A program made the translations under genes and the position numbers. A DNA stretch of 32,487 bases, taken from Phaeoceros laevis. Taxonomy: Eukaryota > Anthocerotophyta > Anthocerotopsida > Notothyladales. Below the pieces are notes generated by a model. It searched no databases and had not been told where the DNA came from. It worked only from the letters and a program-made list of their open reading frames with translations. Below are positions 10,717 to 20,460 of this stretch, one piece after another. The stretch covers positions 81,959 through 114,445 of the forward strand of contig JBNGIQ010009042.1 of the NCBI GenBank assembly GCA_049999765.1. Direction: 5' to 3'. The number at the start of each line of letters is the position of its first letter. Position 1 is the stretch's first letter.

Positions 10717-11892
10717 TAGCTAGCTGCCTGCTGGCCTGGCTTCTTGCTCAGAGGCCTCACTCACCTGCTTTTGTTTCATGTGTCCTCCAGGCTGGCCTCG
10801 GAAGGGAGTGCTTGTGGACCCGCAGACATGCCACGATTCTCCTCAGGAAGATTATCTAGGGCTGTACATTTGTTGGCTTGGGTTGGGAAAAATGGCACAC
10901 TTTTCACCTCCGGCCCAGGGCATATCATAGCTAGCTCCAGGGCCAAAGGCCCTGCTTTACCAGCAAGTCGCTGTCCCAAACCTCTTTTAGGACATGATAC
11001 CTACTTGATGGGCTACAAGCTCCATCATATGCACAGAAATAGTGCTATTGGTTGGAGGCGCACCAACGCCACTTAATGGCCGTGTCTCTTCGCTTTCAAT
11101 GAAGAAGCATGAATGTCCGTGACTCCACCGACAAAGAGAAAATGGCAGACATGGCAGTAGAGCCATCACACCCATGTCACATATTCGTTCTACCTCCCTC
11201 GTCAAGCAAGGAGACTAAGGTCACACGCAGGGTTTGTCACCTTACAACTGCGCGCCTTGAAAAAGGCCTAGGTTTGTACTACAAGTACGAGACGCCGTTA
11301 GGCCATATGTATGGAACACAATGCGTGGCCTGCCTTTGCGATTCAGGTCAGTTTCAACAGCTAGTAGCCAGAAACCCACCAACTGCACACGCATGAATGC
11401 AAGGGAAAACTTCCAAGGCGACAAGCAGGAGAAAAACCGACTTTGCAAGTCACATCTTCATGCCCCAATGCTCCAAGCTTTGCTTCTGAGCTCCTTTTGA
11501 AGCTTCAAACTAGAGGTCAGGTTTTGGGGGCGGAGCTGGGTCAGGACTCGGACTTCAGGTGCTGGGGTACATAGAGAATGGTATTTGCTCAAATAGTCTA
11601 GTTGACAGTAAAGGTTTTGCAGTACGGGTAGAGAGATTCCGAGTACATTTCCAATGGTCAGGGCTTTGGCATCTTCCTCTGACCCGCGCAGGCTTGCGAA
11701 TGCACCACAATCGGAGACCTGCACAAGAGCCAGCACGGGCAGCAACAGGCAGCCAGCTGCAGCTTTCACCGCCATTGCCGAAACGGGCAGAACTTTGTAG
11801 TTGCCAGTAATTGCCCCGTGTACGACCGGTGGTTTACCTGCCAACAAAGGCCAAGGCTCCGAATGGCCCTCATTGCGGCCCAAAATGTCAAA
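10717..11892. other. Intergenic stretch without recognisable gene
   Basis: No conserved frame recognised. A 141-codon open minus frame at 11458-11883 directly follows the lumen-protein stop and is most likely its 3' untranslated region; it has no domain. Upstream sequences of the oxidase gene occupy the left part. Confidence 0.5.
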
Positions 11893-12705
11893 TTATTTCC
11901 CTCGTTTCAATGCCTCATAAAAGGCATCCTTTTCCGCTTGAGATAAGCCAGCAAGAGAGCAGTCTCCAACCCCCCATTCTGCACCCCGCTCGCAGTACTT
12001 GGCTTGAATTTCTTTTCTATGCCTAACCAGACAAAGTAGCACTTGGGTCAGATAACGCAATCGGACGGGAAAGCTACCTAGGCAGTTTTCAGGGCGAGTG
12101 ATGGACCCCTCAGACTCACAATTCTGCATTCTCCTTGGATTTCTTCAAAAGGTCTTGAAGAAAAGGTGATGACTTGAATTTGGCATCCAGATCCTCGTAC
12201 CTCTTTCTATTCCCCTCTGCAGAAGTACCGTTGAGTAAAGATAAGGCGATGCACAAGCGGGTAGGGGAAGTACCACTAGTTTCTCTCAAAAAGCTGGATT
12301 TCAAACGTAAAGCTCTAGATACCTTGAATTTGCTTCACCACATCTGGTGGAGAAGGCAGCGATGGTAGCTCCAAAGGTCCGAGGCCCGGGATTCCCGACA
12401 GCAAACCAGCTTCAACTGCATTCTCATCCAAATGTTAGGGCAAGATGAAGGTCTCAGAGAAAATAGGATTTCAACTTGTGCTGGCTAGCATTTGGATACC
12501 TACCTGGATCCACCCAAGAGCTGAATATGGTGCAGGCAGCGAGAGGCAGGAGCACTGCGACCTTGGCGCTCTGTTCTATCCGCTCCCTCCAGACGTGCGG
12601 GCTGGCCCTGACTTGCACAGACGAAGGCGGCACAGGAGGCGGCACAGCAGCAGCCGGAGCTGCGCACCTGATACTCCCTACGGAGCAAGGCGCGGAGAAG
12701 GCCAT
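11893..12705 (-). CDS. Small chloroplast protein with thylakoid-type targeting; family not named
   Basis: Exons 12705-12504, 12415-12323, 12216-12120 and 12016-11893 join in phases 1, 1 and 2 to give 171 residues. Residues 1-45 are Ala/Pro/Ser-rich with Arg, like a plastid transit peptide. A hydrophobic stretch follows (KVAVLLPLAACTIF), like a thylakoid transfer signal or a membrane anchor. The mature part has a Pro/Leu-rich linker (GLLSGIPGLGPLELPSLP), a charged helix (RYEDLDAKFKSSPFLQDLL, then KKSKENAEL) and a conserved-looking end with two Cys (YCERGAEWGVGDCS). I recall this end from small green-plant chloroplast proteins but cannot name the protein. Splice-phase agreement across all three introns supports it as a real gene. 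The upstream G-box fits light control. It is divergent from the PPR gene, 355 bp away. Confidence 0.75.
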
Positions 12706-12889
12706 TTTGTGCTGCGCTGTCCCCGGTCCCTGGCAGTGCTCAATACCAGGCGGCATACGGTGCGTACAGGAGTTATAAGCTAGTTGAAGGAGCTTGATAA
12801 CAGGTCTAATCTCAGTAGCTTTCAAGAACCAGACAACCAGACTGGACGATCGGATTGGTTGCAAAAGGTCACGCTGCCACATGACTACT

Positions 12890-12897
12890 GTATATAG
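12890..12897 (-). promoter_or_regulatory. Possible TATA box of the thylakoid-type protein gene
   Basis: Minus-strand CTATATAC lies 185 bases upstream of the start codon at 12705. Confidence 0.4.
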
Positions 12898-12906
12898 TGC
12901 TCAAGA

Positions 12907-12965
12907 TTTTCAGCACGTTGATTTTCAGCACAGATCACGTGACAACCATGCTTGGTTTTCAGCAC
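12907..12965. repeat. Three copies of TTTTCAGCAC around the G-box
   Basis: TTTTCAGCAC occurs at 12907-12916, 12922-12931 and 12956-12965; the last two copies continue as AGATCA. The G-box lies between copies two and three. The cause may be local duplication or a cis-element cluster. Confidence 0.85.
12936..12941. promoter_or_regulatory. G-box (CACGTG) between the divergent thylakoid-type and PPR genes
   Basis: A perfect palindromic CACGTG, within GATCACGTGAC, lies about 40 bp upstream of the minus-strand TATA-like element. G-boxes bind bZIP and PIF-type factors and are frequent in light-regulated plant promoters. Being palindromic it could also serve the PPR gene. Confidence 0.45.
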
Positions 12966-13060
12966 AGATCAAATTGCAGACCTACTACCATGCTGCACCG
13001 GACTGCTAATGCCGAAAAACCCTACAATTGCTCCACATACGGTTGCGCACCGCCAACGGG

Positions 13061-15763
13061 ATGCAGCATCAGCAGTTTTGGATGCCAACAGCCGTGGGGG
13101 AGGTCCACACTTTGGAGTTGGAACGGCGTTTGAATGTGCCTCCGAGGCAATGGATTTACAACAGCGTCAAATTCGTGACGTGCAGTTGCTTAGCAGCTAA
13201 GCTAGGCTTACCGGACAATAGCAGTGCAGTAGAGCGGCAAGAGCTGTTGTGGAGGCAGTATTCGTGGTGGGACTGCAGGACAGACAAGAAGAGCGCCGGC
13301 TCTCCCGACTTCAAGCACAAGGAGTCGAAGGTGCCCCTATGGCTGAACAACTTTTACAAGCCTGACTGGGTGGATGGGCAGCTGACTATGTTGGAGAGGT
13401 GCACTGGACGGGCTGCTCAGCCTACATCCAACCCCCTGTTGCACTATTATGCTGGCGCTCCGTCGGCGCCAGGGTGCCAAGGGCACGCATCTGCTCAGGC
13501 GGTGAACGAACTGTGTGCGGATGGGCAGTTAAGTCGAGCTGTTGACGCTTTGAGTGGCTTAGCCGAGACACAATGTCGTGTGTCCACCTCCCTCCTGTAC
13601 AAAGTCATCAGGGGATGTGGGGCTGAGAAAAATCTGGTGTTGGGGCGACGACTTGATGATCTCACTGTCGAGCTTGGGTACGGATCCAATTCATTTTTGG
13701 GAAACCATCTCTTGCGCATGTATGCATGTCAAGGCCGGTTACAGCAGGCGCTGCAGGTGTTCAAAAGGGTGGCCAAACCTGATGTATTCATGTGGTTTTC
13801 CATTATATCTGCACATGTTGAACAGGGAAAACCTGGTGAGGCCATTCAGCTGTACAATGAGATGCGTAGATCAATTTTGGAGCCCAATGGCCACATTTTT
13901 GTCGCTGCCCTGCAAGCTTGTGNNNNNNNNNNTTTGGAGCCCAATGGCCACATTTTTGTCGCTGCCCTGCAAGCTTGTGCAAGAGCGGGAGATTTAGAAT
14001 CTGGCAGGAAGGTGCACGTTGATGTGTTGGAGAGTTGCATGCAGCACAACTCTTTTGTTTGCACCTGCCTGGTGGACATGTATGCAAAATGTGGCCAGTT
14101 GGAAGAGGCACGCAAGGTGTTTGACAGTCTTTCCACAAGGAATGCTGTAACATGGACTGCCATGATAAATGGGTATGCTAAGCAGGGGCTCGGTCCCCAG
14201 GCGCTCACATTGTATGCAAGGATGGAGCAGGAGGGCCTGAGTTTAGCAAATGGTGTTACGTTTGCTTGCCTCCTGAAGGCTTGTGCGCGTGCTGGTGCTC
14301 TACAACCGGGCAGGCAGCTGCATTTGGAGATCGTGGAAAGGGGACTACTTGAAGNNNNNNNNNNGGCTTGTACAAGTGCTGGTGCTCTACAACAGGGCAG
14401 GCAGCTGCATTCAGAGATTGTGGAAAGAGGACTACTTGAAGGTGACATAGTACTGGGCACTTGTCTCGTAAATATGTATGCAAAATGTGGCCAGTTGGAA
14501 GATGCACGCCAAGTGTTTGACAGTCTGTCTTCAAGGACTGCGGTAACATGGACTGCCATGATAAATGGGTATGCTGAGCATGAGCTGGGCCCTCAGGCGC
14601 TCACATTGTATGCAATGATGGAGCAGGAGGGCCTGACTGTAGCAGACAGTGTGACGTTTGCTTGCCTGCTGAAGGCTTGTACAAGTGCTGCTGCTCTACA
14701 GCAGGGCAGGCAGCTGCATTCAGAGATCGTGGAAAGCGGACTACTTGAAGGCAATGTAATACTGGGCAACTGTCTCGTAAATATGTACTCAAAATGTGGC
14801 CAGTTGGAAGATGCACGCAAAGTGTTTGGCAGTCTGTCCACAAGGAATGGGGTAACATGGAATGCCATGATAAATGGGTATGGCACAAACAATGAAGGCC
14901 ACAAGGCTTTAGCCTGTTTCGAAGAGATGATGGTGGCTGGTATTCAGCCTGATGACACCACTTTTACTTGCCTTCTTGTAGCATGCAGTCATGAGGGCCT
15001 GGTCAGTAAGGGTCGGCAGTATTTTGATGCCATGGTGAAACAGTATGGCCTCAACCCGACAACTGAGCATTATAATTGCATGGTTGATCTTCTTGGGCGG
15101 GCAGGCCATTTAAGTGAGGCAGAGAAGATGCTGTTATCAGCTGGGTGCAAAGACAATGCTGTAGGGTTGATGTCATTGCTCAACGCCTGCAAGAGTCATG
15201 GGGATTTAGAGCGGGGAACACGGTGCTTCGAGAGTCTTCTTGAGCTGGACCCTGGAAAGGCGTCTGCGTATGTGCTCATGGCCAACATGTACGCAGATGC
15301 AGACAGGTGGGCGGATGTAGAGAGAATTGAAAGGCTGAGAAAGTCGGCAGGAGCTAGCAAGAAACCTGCTGTGGCGGACATCGAGGTCAACAAGCAGGTG
15401 CATTCCTTTGTTGTGGGGGATGAAATGAATGACATCTCATGCAAGGTTCGGAGCACAAACGAACGTTTGAAGGAGGAAGGGAACCATGTGCCGCACACCA
15501 AGCTGGTGTTGAAGCCAGTGTCAGAGAAGGAGAAGGAAGATCAGTTGTGTGGGCATGCTGAGAAGCTAGCCTTGGCGTTTGGTCTCTTGAACACTCCCGA
15601 TGGCACACCTCTGCTGGTAACGAAAAACCTGCGGATGTGCGGGGACTGCCACTCTTCCACCGAGATCATGTCGAGGGTTGAAAAGAGAGACATCGTTGTA
15701 AGGGATGCACACCGTGTGCATCGGTTCGAGGCAGGGTCCTGTAGCTGTAAAGGTCGGCATTGA
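13061..15763 (+). CDS. PPR-DYW protein of the KP type, candidate U-to-C editing factor
   Basis: Organelle RNA-editing-factor architecture in a single exon, about 900 codons as assembled. The ATG at 13061 opens the frame (13082 is an alternative). A ~140-residue N-terminal region of unknown function is followed by PLS-class PPR triplets (MYAKCGQLE-type, WTAMINGYA-type and LLKAC-type motifs) from about 13500 to 14990. E1/E2 motifs follow (~14990-15350). The box after E2 reads ASKKPAVADIEV, with KP where ordinary DYW proteins have PG. The deaminase zinc site is present: HAE at 15554-15562 and CGDCH at 15638-15652. The end is CSCKGRH instead of DYW. This combination is the published DYW:KP type found in ferns, hornworts and lycophytes. 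The frame survives two 10-N gaps. The first is an unmerged overlap that adds 19 spurious codons; the second probably hides whole PPR repeats. An organellar location is inferred. Confidence 0.88.
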   Translation: MQHQQFWMPTAVGEVHTLELERRLNVPPRQWIYNSVKFVTCSCLAAKLGLPDNSSAVERQELLWRQYSWWDCRTDKKSAGSPDFKHKESKVPLWLNNFYKPDWVDGQLTMLERCTGRAAQPTSNPLLHYYAGAPSAPGCQGHASAQAVNELCADGQLSRAVDALSGLAETQCRVSTSLLYKVIRGCGAEKNLVLGRRLDDLTVELGYGSNSFLGNHLLRMYACQGRLQQALQVFKRVAKPDVFMWFSIISAHVEQGKPGEAIQLYNEMRRSILEPNGHIFVAALQACXXXXLEPNGHIFVAALQACARAGDLESGRKVHVDVLESCMQHNSFVCTCLVDMYAKCGQLEEARKVFDSLSTRNAVTWTAMINGYAKQGLGPQALTLYARMEQEGLSLANGVTFACLLKACARAGALQPGRQLHLEIVERGLLEXXXXACTSAGALQQGRQLHSEIVERGLLEGDIVLGTCLVNMYAKCGQLEDARQVFDSLSSRTAVTWTAMINGYAEHELGPQALTLYAMMEQEGLTVADSVTFACLLKACTSAAALQQGRQLHSEIVESGLLEGNVILGNCLVNMYSKCGQLEDARKVFGSLSTRNGVTWNAMINGYGTNNEGHKALACFEEMMVAGIQPDDTTFTCLLVACSHEGLVSKGRQYFDAMVKQYGLNPTTEHYNCMVDLLGRAGHLSEAEKMLLSAGCKDNAVGLMSLLNACKSHGDLERGTRCFESLLELDPGKASAYVLMANMYADADRWADVERIERLRKSAGASKKPAVADIEVNKQVHSFVVGDEMNDISCKVRSTNERLKEEGNHVPHTKLVLKPVSEKEKEDQLCGHAEKLALAFGLLNTPDGTPLLVTKNLRMCGDCHSSTEIMSRVEKRDIVVRDAHRVHRFEAGSCSCKGRH
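13923..13932. other. Assembly gap with duplicated flanks
   Basis: Ten N's separate two identical 47-base copies, 13876-13922 and 13933-13979. The duplication looks like an unmerged contig overlap, not biology. Collapsing 57 bases keeps the reading frame. Confidence 0.9.
14130..14890 (+). repeat. 309-bp PPR triplet repeats with high nucleotide similarity
   Basis: Corresponding bases recur every 309 bp (103 codons), for example 14441 and 14750, covering one P-L-S triplet each. Adjacent units are nearly the same at DNA level, which suggests recent unequal crossing-over or gene conversion and explains the assembly gap. Confidence 0.8.
14355..14364. other. Assembly gap inside the PPR repeat array
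   Basis: Ten N's sit between two similar but non-identical copies of the same part of the PPR triplet (ending near 14354 and starting at 14365). The flanks differ at several positions, so this is a repeat-to-repeat join. One or more 309-bp PPR triplets are probably missing. Confidence 0.75.
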
Positions 15764-15924
15764 GGGAGAAGAGATGCTGCCAACTGAAGCATGTCCACCG
15801 CATCCATCATCATTTGCTGCATCTTGTCCATAGCCACACTCTGCTGAGGAGCTCACTTTCTCATGCTCCTCCCTCTTGCGAAGGTGGCCTGCAGATGGGG
15901 GATGGAGGACAACGGAGGCGCACC

Positions 15925-16045
15925 AGAGGAAGAAAAAGAAGGGCAGGGAGCTGCACTCATACAGAAGGGCAGGGAGCTGCACTCAAAGATTGTCAAAAGA
16001 GGTCTGCTGGATGACGTAGTGGTGGGCACCTGCCTGGAGTACACC
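15925..16045 (+). pseudogene. Short PPR remnant
   Basis: The plus strand encodes GRELHSKIVKRGLLDDVVVG and TCLE, the same L-to-S junction seen in the neighbouring intact PPR gene (GRQLHSEIVERGLLEG). Nothing PPR-like precedes or follows it. A 23-bp duplication (15937-15959 and 15963-15985) repeats the start of the remnant. It lies 160 bp after the intact gene and is probably debris of a tandem copy. Confidence 0.75.
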
Positions 16046-16070
16046 TTTTCTGCTGTGGAGTACACCCCTT

Positions 16071-16497
16071 CTGTGCTGCTACCCTTTCTACGTGCTACCC
16101 TTTCTGCGTTGCTGCCCTTTGTGCGTTGCTACCCGCAACAACAGCTTATTGAGGGACTGAAGGCTGACAAATGGTGGCAGGGCTGACAAATGGTATGCTG
16201 GGAAATGTGGTGCTGAGAAATGCCATGCTCAAAATTGCCATGCTGTGGGATTGCCATACTCGAAACTCAAATGCCAATGAACTGTTGACATGCCACATGT
16301 GTGCCCTGCTGACAACTGCCCCATGAGAGAATACCACGCTGAATTGTGGAAACCTGAACTGTGGACATGTCACATATGTGCCCTGCTGATGCTGCCATGC
16401 TGAGAAATGCCACACCTAACTGTTGTCACCTGGACAGATGGCTGACCCTTGATTCTGTGAAGCTAGATGGCTGACCCTTGATTCTGCAGCTTCACAG
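16071..16497. repeat. Cluster of short degenerate tandem repeats
   Basis: CTACCCTTTCT-like units lie at about 16077-16135, and TGCCATGCT-like units at about 16190-16255. A 34-base direct repeat lies at 16279-16312 and 16356-16389. A 22-base direct repeat lies at 16436-16457 and 16465-16486, with CTGTGAAGCT (16455-16464) inverted at 16488-16497. No coding potential recognised. Confidence 0.75.
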
Positions 16498-16499
16498 AG

Positions 16500-17085
16500 C
16501 AGCACAACAGGAACCTCCAGAGCACAGACTTCGATTTCACAGTATGCTCATGCTATGAATTATGCTCACATGGAGTATGCTCACAAACATGCTCACTTGC
16601 TTTACGCTTACGCTTGCTTTGTGTCGGTACTCACGCTTACTTCACTCACTCCATCTACCCTGCTCACTCTGCTTAGAGACCATGTTCATGTTCTGCTCAA
16701 GGCTGCACTGTGTTAGAGACACAATTTGTTCACTCTTGCTAACACAGATGTCTAAGGGGGTCTTTATGCTGGTCTTGTCACAAGAATGCCATTTGCCGAA
16801 TTGCTGCAACTCAAGGGAGCCCACTATGTACTCGTTTCATAGAAGTACTAGCAGTTCTGAGATTGAGGTGTCTAACCATGGACCTGGCCGTGCTCATTAT
16901 TAACGCTCTCGCACTCGCGCAAAAAGGCTGGAAAGGCTGGAAAGGCTGCACAATAGCGAAGCTTGCGGCTACAACAGGGAATATGGACCTGCGGACGCTG
17001 GCTCGCTGTGACATGCTTATAGCCACCTGCCGATGGTGTAACTTATTGTGGAACCCTCACATTCCGGATCATCAGCTGCCGCGCT
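16500..17085. other. Intergenic stretch without recognisable gene
   Basis: No domain in any frame. Short CTCAC/GCTCAC-rich runs lie at 16560-16660 and a GGAAAGGCT triplication near 16926-16948. Confidence 0.5.
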
Positions 17086-17223
17086 TCACGGTTGTAGCCC
17101 TCGACGGGTAGACCGCCACGACCTCACGGTTGTAGCCCCAAACGGTAGACTCAGGTCCCTGGACGGGGGCTCCCGGTTGTTGCTTAACGTCCCCGGGGGC
17201 TCCCGGTTGTTGCTTAACGTCCC
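17086..17223. repeat. Two adjacent GC-rich minisatellite motifs
   Basis: TCACGGTTGTAGCCC occurs at 17086-17100 and 17124-17138. A 30-bp unit (CGGGGGCTCCCGGTTGTTGC and on) is repeated exactly at 17164-17193 and 17194-17223, with a third degenerate copy to about 17250. Confidence 0.9.
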
Positions 17224-17366
17224 CTCGAAGGAGCTCCCGGTTGCCGGTCGAAATACCTGGCGAGGTTTTCAATTCCCATGTGGAGTTGGCTAGACACCAT
17301 AATCTTCTACTACTACTACTCAAAGATGCATGGATGTGGAAGGAACTGAGTTTGAGTTTCAACTGC

Positions 17367-17469
17367 TACATCCATCTTCTTTGCCACCGGTGCAAGTTGC
17401 CTCATCGACGAGATCTCCCTACATCCATCTTTGCCACCGGTGCAAGTTGCCTCATCGACGAGATCTCCC
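17367..17469. repeat. Tandem duplication of about 50 bp
   Basis: Units 17367-17419 (53 bp) and 17420-17469 (50 bp) both run from TACATCCATCT through TTGCCACCGGTGCAAGTTGC to AGATCTCCC; they differ by a 3-base indel. Confidence 0.92.
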
Positions 17470-18131
17470 TAGAATGCCACTACACTCGGTGGCAGAGATG
17501 CTGCCATCTCTGCGACTCTAACGGCCACACTTGTGACCTGCCGACGAGAGCAAATCACAAATGCAGGGCAAAAAACACAAACACGTCTTTGGTTCCGACG
17601 GAATCAATTCCCATCGTCCAGTAACGGTCCATGTTTTTCAGGAATCTGGAAGCTAGGCTACTACATGGCCACTTGTGCATTTTAACCTCTGGTGTGCTCT
17701 GGTCTAACAGCTATATACACTTTTCTACTATTGCCGCAACTGTCACAGAACCACGGGTTTATCCTCATGCCGCAAACGTAGCTCAGGATCCCTTTCACAA
17801 ACTCCGGCATCATCCAATTTTGAGCCCGCTACGAAACGTTGTGCATCAGAACCAACCTGAGGCTTCGGCTTCGGACCATTGTAGGCCTCGCAAACAAATC
17901 TCTCCACATCCAAGAACTGATCCGCGAGAGGAGTCCCGTTGACAAGCACCTAGGGCACGTAGAGGTGGGGAGGATTCACGCTCTCAGTCTCCCTGGCATT
18001 GGACAATTCCAACTGCATTCCAACAGGACCTTGAGAGGAGCTATCAGCCCGATCAAAAGATACAGCAAATTCTGCTCGTTTGGGTCTACTAGTCTACTGT
18101 TAGGTGTAAGCAAACTGAAGAATTTGCCTTG
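17470..18131. other. Downstream region of the WD40 gene, no gene seen
   Basis: The stretch follows the stop of the minus-strand WD40 gene and may include its 3' untranslated region. Open frames on both strands lack recognisable domains. Confidence 0.45.
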
Positions 18132-20341
18132 TTATTTGCGCCGTGAATTCCAGGCCTGTAACAGCCCTTTCTTTCGCTTGGGAGCTGGTGCATGCACATC
18201 TTCATCCAAAGGACGAGCCAAATGCGTCTCAGCATTTCCCTGTGACTCGTATGTCTTGCACGTATCTGTCACTGAAAGATGTCAATGCCCCCAGTACACG
18301 GAGTGCCCACATGATAATTACTCAAGAGGGATGCAATGAGACCTACCAGGTCGTTGAGAATCTCCACAATTTGGTAGCGAGTTGAATCCCAAGGCCACAA
18401 GTTGCTGCTTCAAGAAAACCTGAATAAAAAGAGCAGCACAGGATAAGCATACTTCTACACAGAACTTAAGTACTCATGGACGCCGAGTACAAGATCTGTT
18501 TGTTTAGCACTTCCCCTTGCAAGAAGTTGCCTAGTTCTCACATCGTGTACCCTCAAGTAGCGATCTAGACCTGGGCAGCAAACCAGTGAAAGTGAGCGAC
18601 TATCTGCTTGACATTCACTTGTACAACTCCATGAAACTAGATAGAAGAGCACGAGCGGCTAACCACATGAAGCCAACAGATGCATGCTGGGGTGTCTCAC
18701 AACAGCACGAATGCTGCCAGCACAAGCACCCTTGAAACTCCCAAGAGACCGACCTGCACAGCGCATGCAGTTCCAGTCAGCTGCATTGAACAAGTGAAGA
18801 CAGTCACGATACACTGCTAGAGGTCATTGCCTACCCGTACGCATGTCAAAGCTTGTCAAGTCCCCAGTTCCAGTTCCGACATGTACGGTACACCCATCAC
18901 CCTCTTGCACCATCGATGTTATTGGGGATTCACCATGTTCAACAACTTGGACTGGCCTTCTCTGTGCGTCAACATCATACAAGCGCACCTATTCCAATTG
19001 CACTGCTGTAAATAAGAATAGGTGCGACAAGGTTGCTTCAAAACTTCAAGTAGCACAGTCCTGGCATCCAGGGACAGGCATCATTCATAGCCAAACAGGA
19101 GTTAGCTAACCTGATGATTGCTAGTCCCTGTGACAACCTTCCGAGGATCATCACCAGATAAGAAGGTGACCGTTGTGACATGAGGTGGCACTACCAACCC
19201 AAGGTTGTCCTTTTTCGGCTGCTTCGAAGTAGATTTTCGAGTGAGGCAAAACAAAAAGAGCAGATGTCTGAAATTGCACACAAAAGACCCACAGAGAGAG
19301 AAATCTCACAAGTTTAGCAGTCCACAAGTTTGACCCTGTGTCCAAATCCCATAAGTGTACGTCCAAGCCTTTCCTGGTACAATTAGCAAGAATCACTTTG
19401 GGTGCATTGCAGAATGTATAACCCAGTTTTGGACCAACTGCAAGTTTCCAGGGCAATACCCTCCGTAAACAGCACGTGTCTCTCCGATGTCCACCTTCAA
19501 GCAAGAAACCGTGCCGGTGTCACAAAGTTTCCACCTAAGAGCTCCACTAGTGCCTGTCTCGGAAGCTGGTGAAGCTTGATTGCCATCCTCCCTGCTGTCC
19601 AAAGTAGACTGAATGGCCAATATACCATTAGCCGACGCGGACAGCACCTTCCGAGACCTGAACAACACACGAGTCAATAATGTACTTAAAGCTCAACCGC
19701 TCTTGCAGATGAGTAAGGGAAACGGTGGGGAGCTTGGTCACTACCGTGACCTAGCTTGACGAAACAGATGGATGTCACAAGGTTGATGTGCACCTTCGCA
19801 ACTGCTAGTTGCAGGCTCGTCGGAAAGCGACGTGGGAACTAGCAGCTGCGACCGCAGAGCCCCGTTTGAGGAGTCCAGAACATCCACCTATTCCCAAACC
19901 AACGACTGTCAGGGTACAGTGGAGGGAAACAGGGCAGCATACGAGGGCACTAAATGGAAAGCCTGTAACAGAACGAAACCTTTCCGTTCTTCCTGGCAAC
20001 AGCAAATTCCTCCAGGTCGGACCAAATTGACATGCTGACGATGCTCTGCTGCGGATCTGGTTGACCCCATCGTGCGACAACCTGAGGGGATGCTGCTAGT
20101 GCAGCAGCCTCCACCACTGCTCTCCAAAGCAGCGAAACAAACAGGTGTTCAGCAGCAAGCCAGCAACGAGAGAATTGGAGGATTGCAGCTACCCGAAGAA
20201 AAACTCAGACGAAAGAGTAAAGCTTGCTGCAATTACCATCTACACTACCAACCGACCTTTCACAAGTCCAAGTGCGTCACAGCAGAGGGCGCGAAAGCCC
20301 TCTGGAGTGCCTAGGAGGTCCACCTTCGATGTCCGCGGCAT
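18132..20341 (-). CDS. NSA1/WDR74-like WD40 protein of 60S ribosome biogenesis
   Basis: WD40 propeller protein related to yeast Nsa1 and human WDR74, nucleolar factors of pre-60S maturation that work with the Rix7/NVL2 AAA ATPase. Eleven exons were rebuilt by splice phase and similarity: 20341-20257, 20116-19980, 19887-19751, 19657-19460, 19373-19310, 19218-19111, 18988-18835, 18753-18664, 18570-18491, 18419-18347 and 18271-18132. They total 1266 bases, 421 residues, close to the plant homologue. Landmarks in order are MPRTSKVDLLGTPEGFRALC, VVARWGQPDPQQ, FAVARKNGK, YGGKGLDVHLWDLDTG, KVVTGTSNHQ, VRLYDVDAQRRPV, GDLTSFDMRTG, RAVVRHPSMHLLASCG and GLDRYLRVHDVRTRQLL. The end is basic (APKRKKGLLQAWNSRRK), suiting a nucleolar protein. 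The donor at 18491 adds a few residues relative to the family and is the least certain boundary. It is head to head with RPN8. Confidence 0.87.
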
Positions 20342-20460
20342 TGTTAGTCGTGCCTGCTGCTGCGACTACAAATCTGCAATATATGCAATGACTGGCCCTA
20401 AAACTTGTGAGTCTCACACTGCTTGCTTCTCGCCAGGGACCGAGCACTCAGGGAGGGAGC
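20342..20460. promoter_or_regulatory. Putative bidirectional promoter of the WD40 gene and RPN8
   Basis: Only 119 bases separate the two divergent start codons, so this interval must hold both leaders or at least core promoter parts. There is no clear TATA box apart from AATATATG near 20379. TGGCCCTAAAA near 20393 is close to the UP1-type GGCCCA motif seen in plant growth and ribosome genes, with one mismatch. Confidence 0.5.

Noticed and set aside
11458-11883. 141-codon minus frame after the thylakoid-type protein gene
   Set aside because: It follows the stop codon of that gene with no splice support or domain; probably 3' untranslated sequence.
14355-14364. Treating the second gap as the same overlap artefact as the first
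   Set aside because: Flanking sequences are not identical, unlike at 13923, so collapsing them would be wrong.
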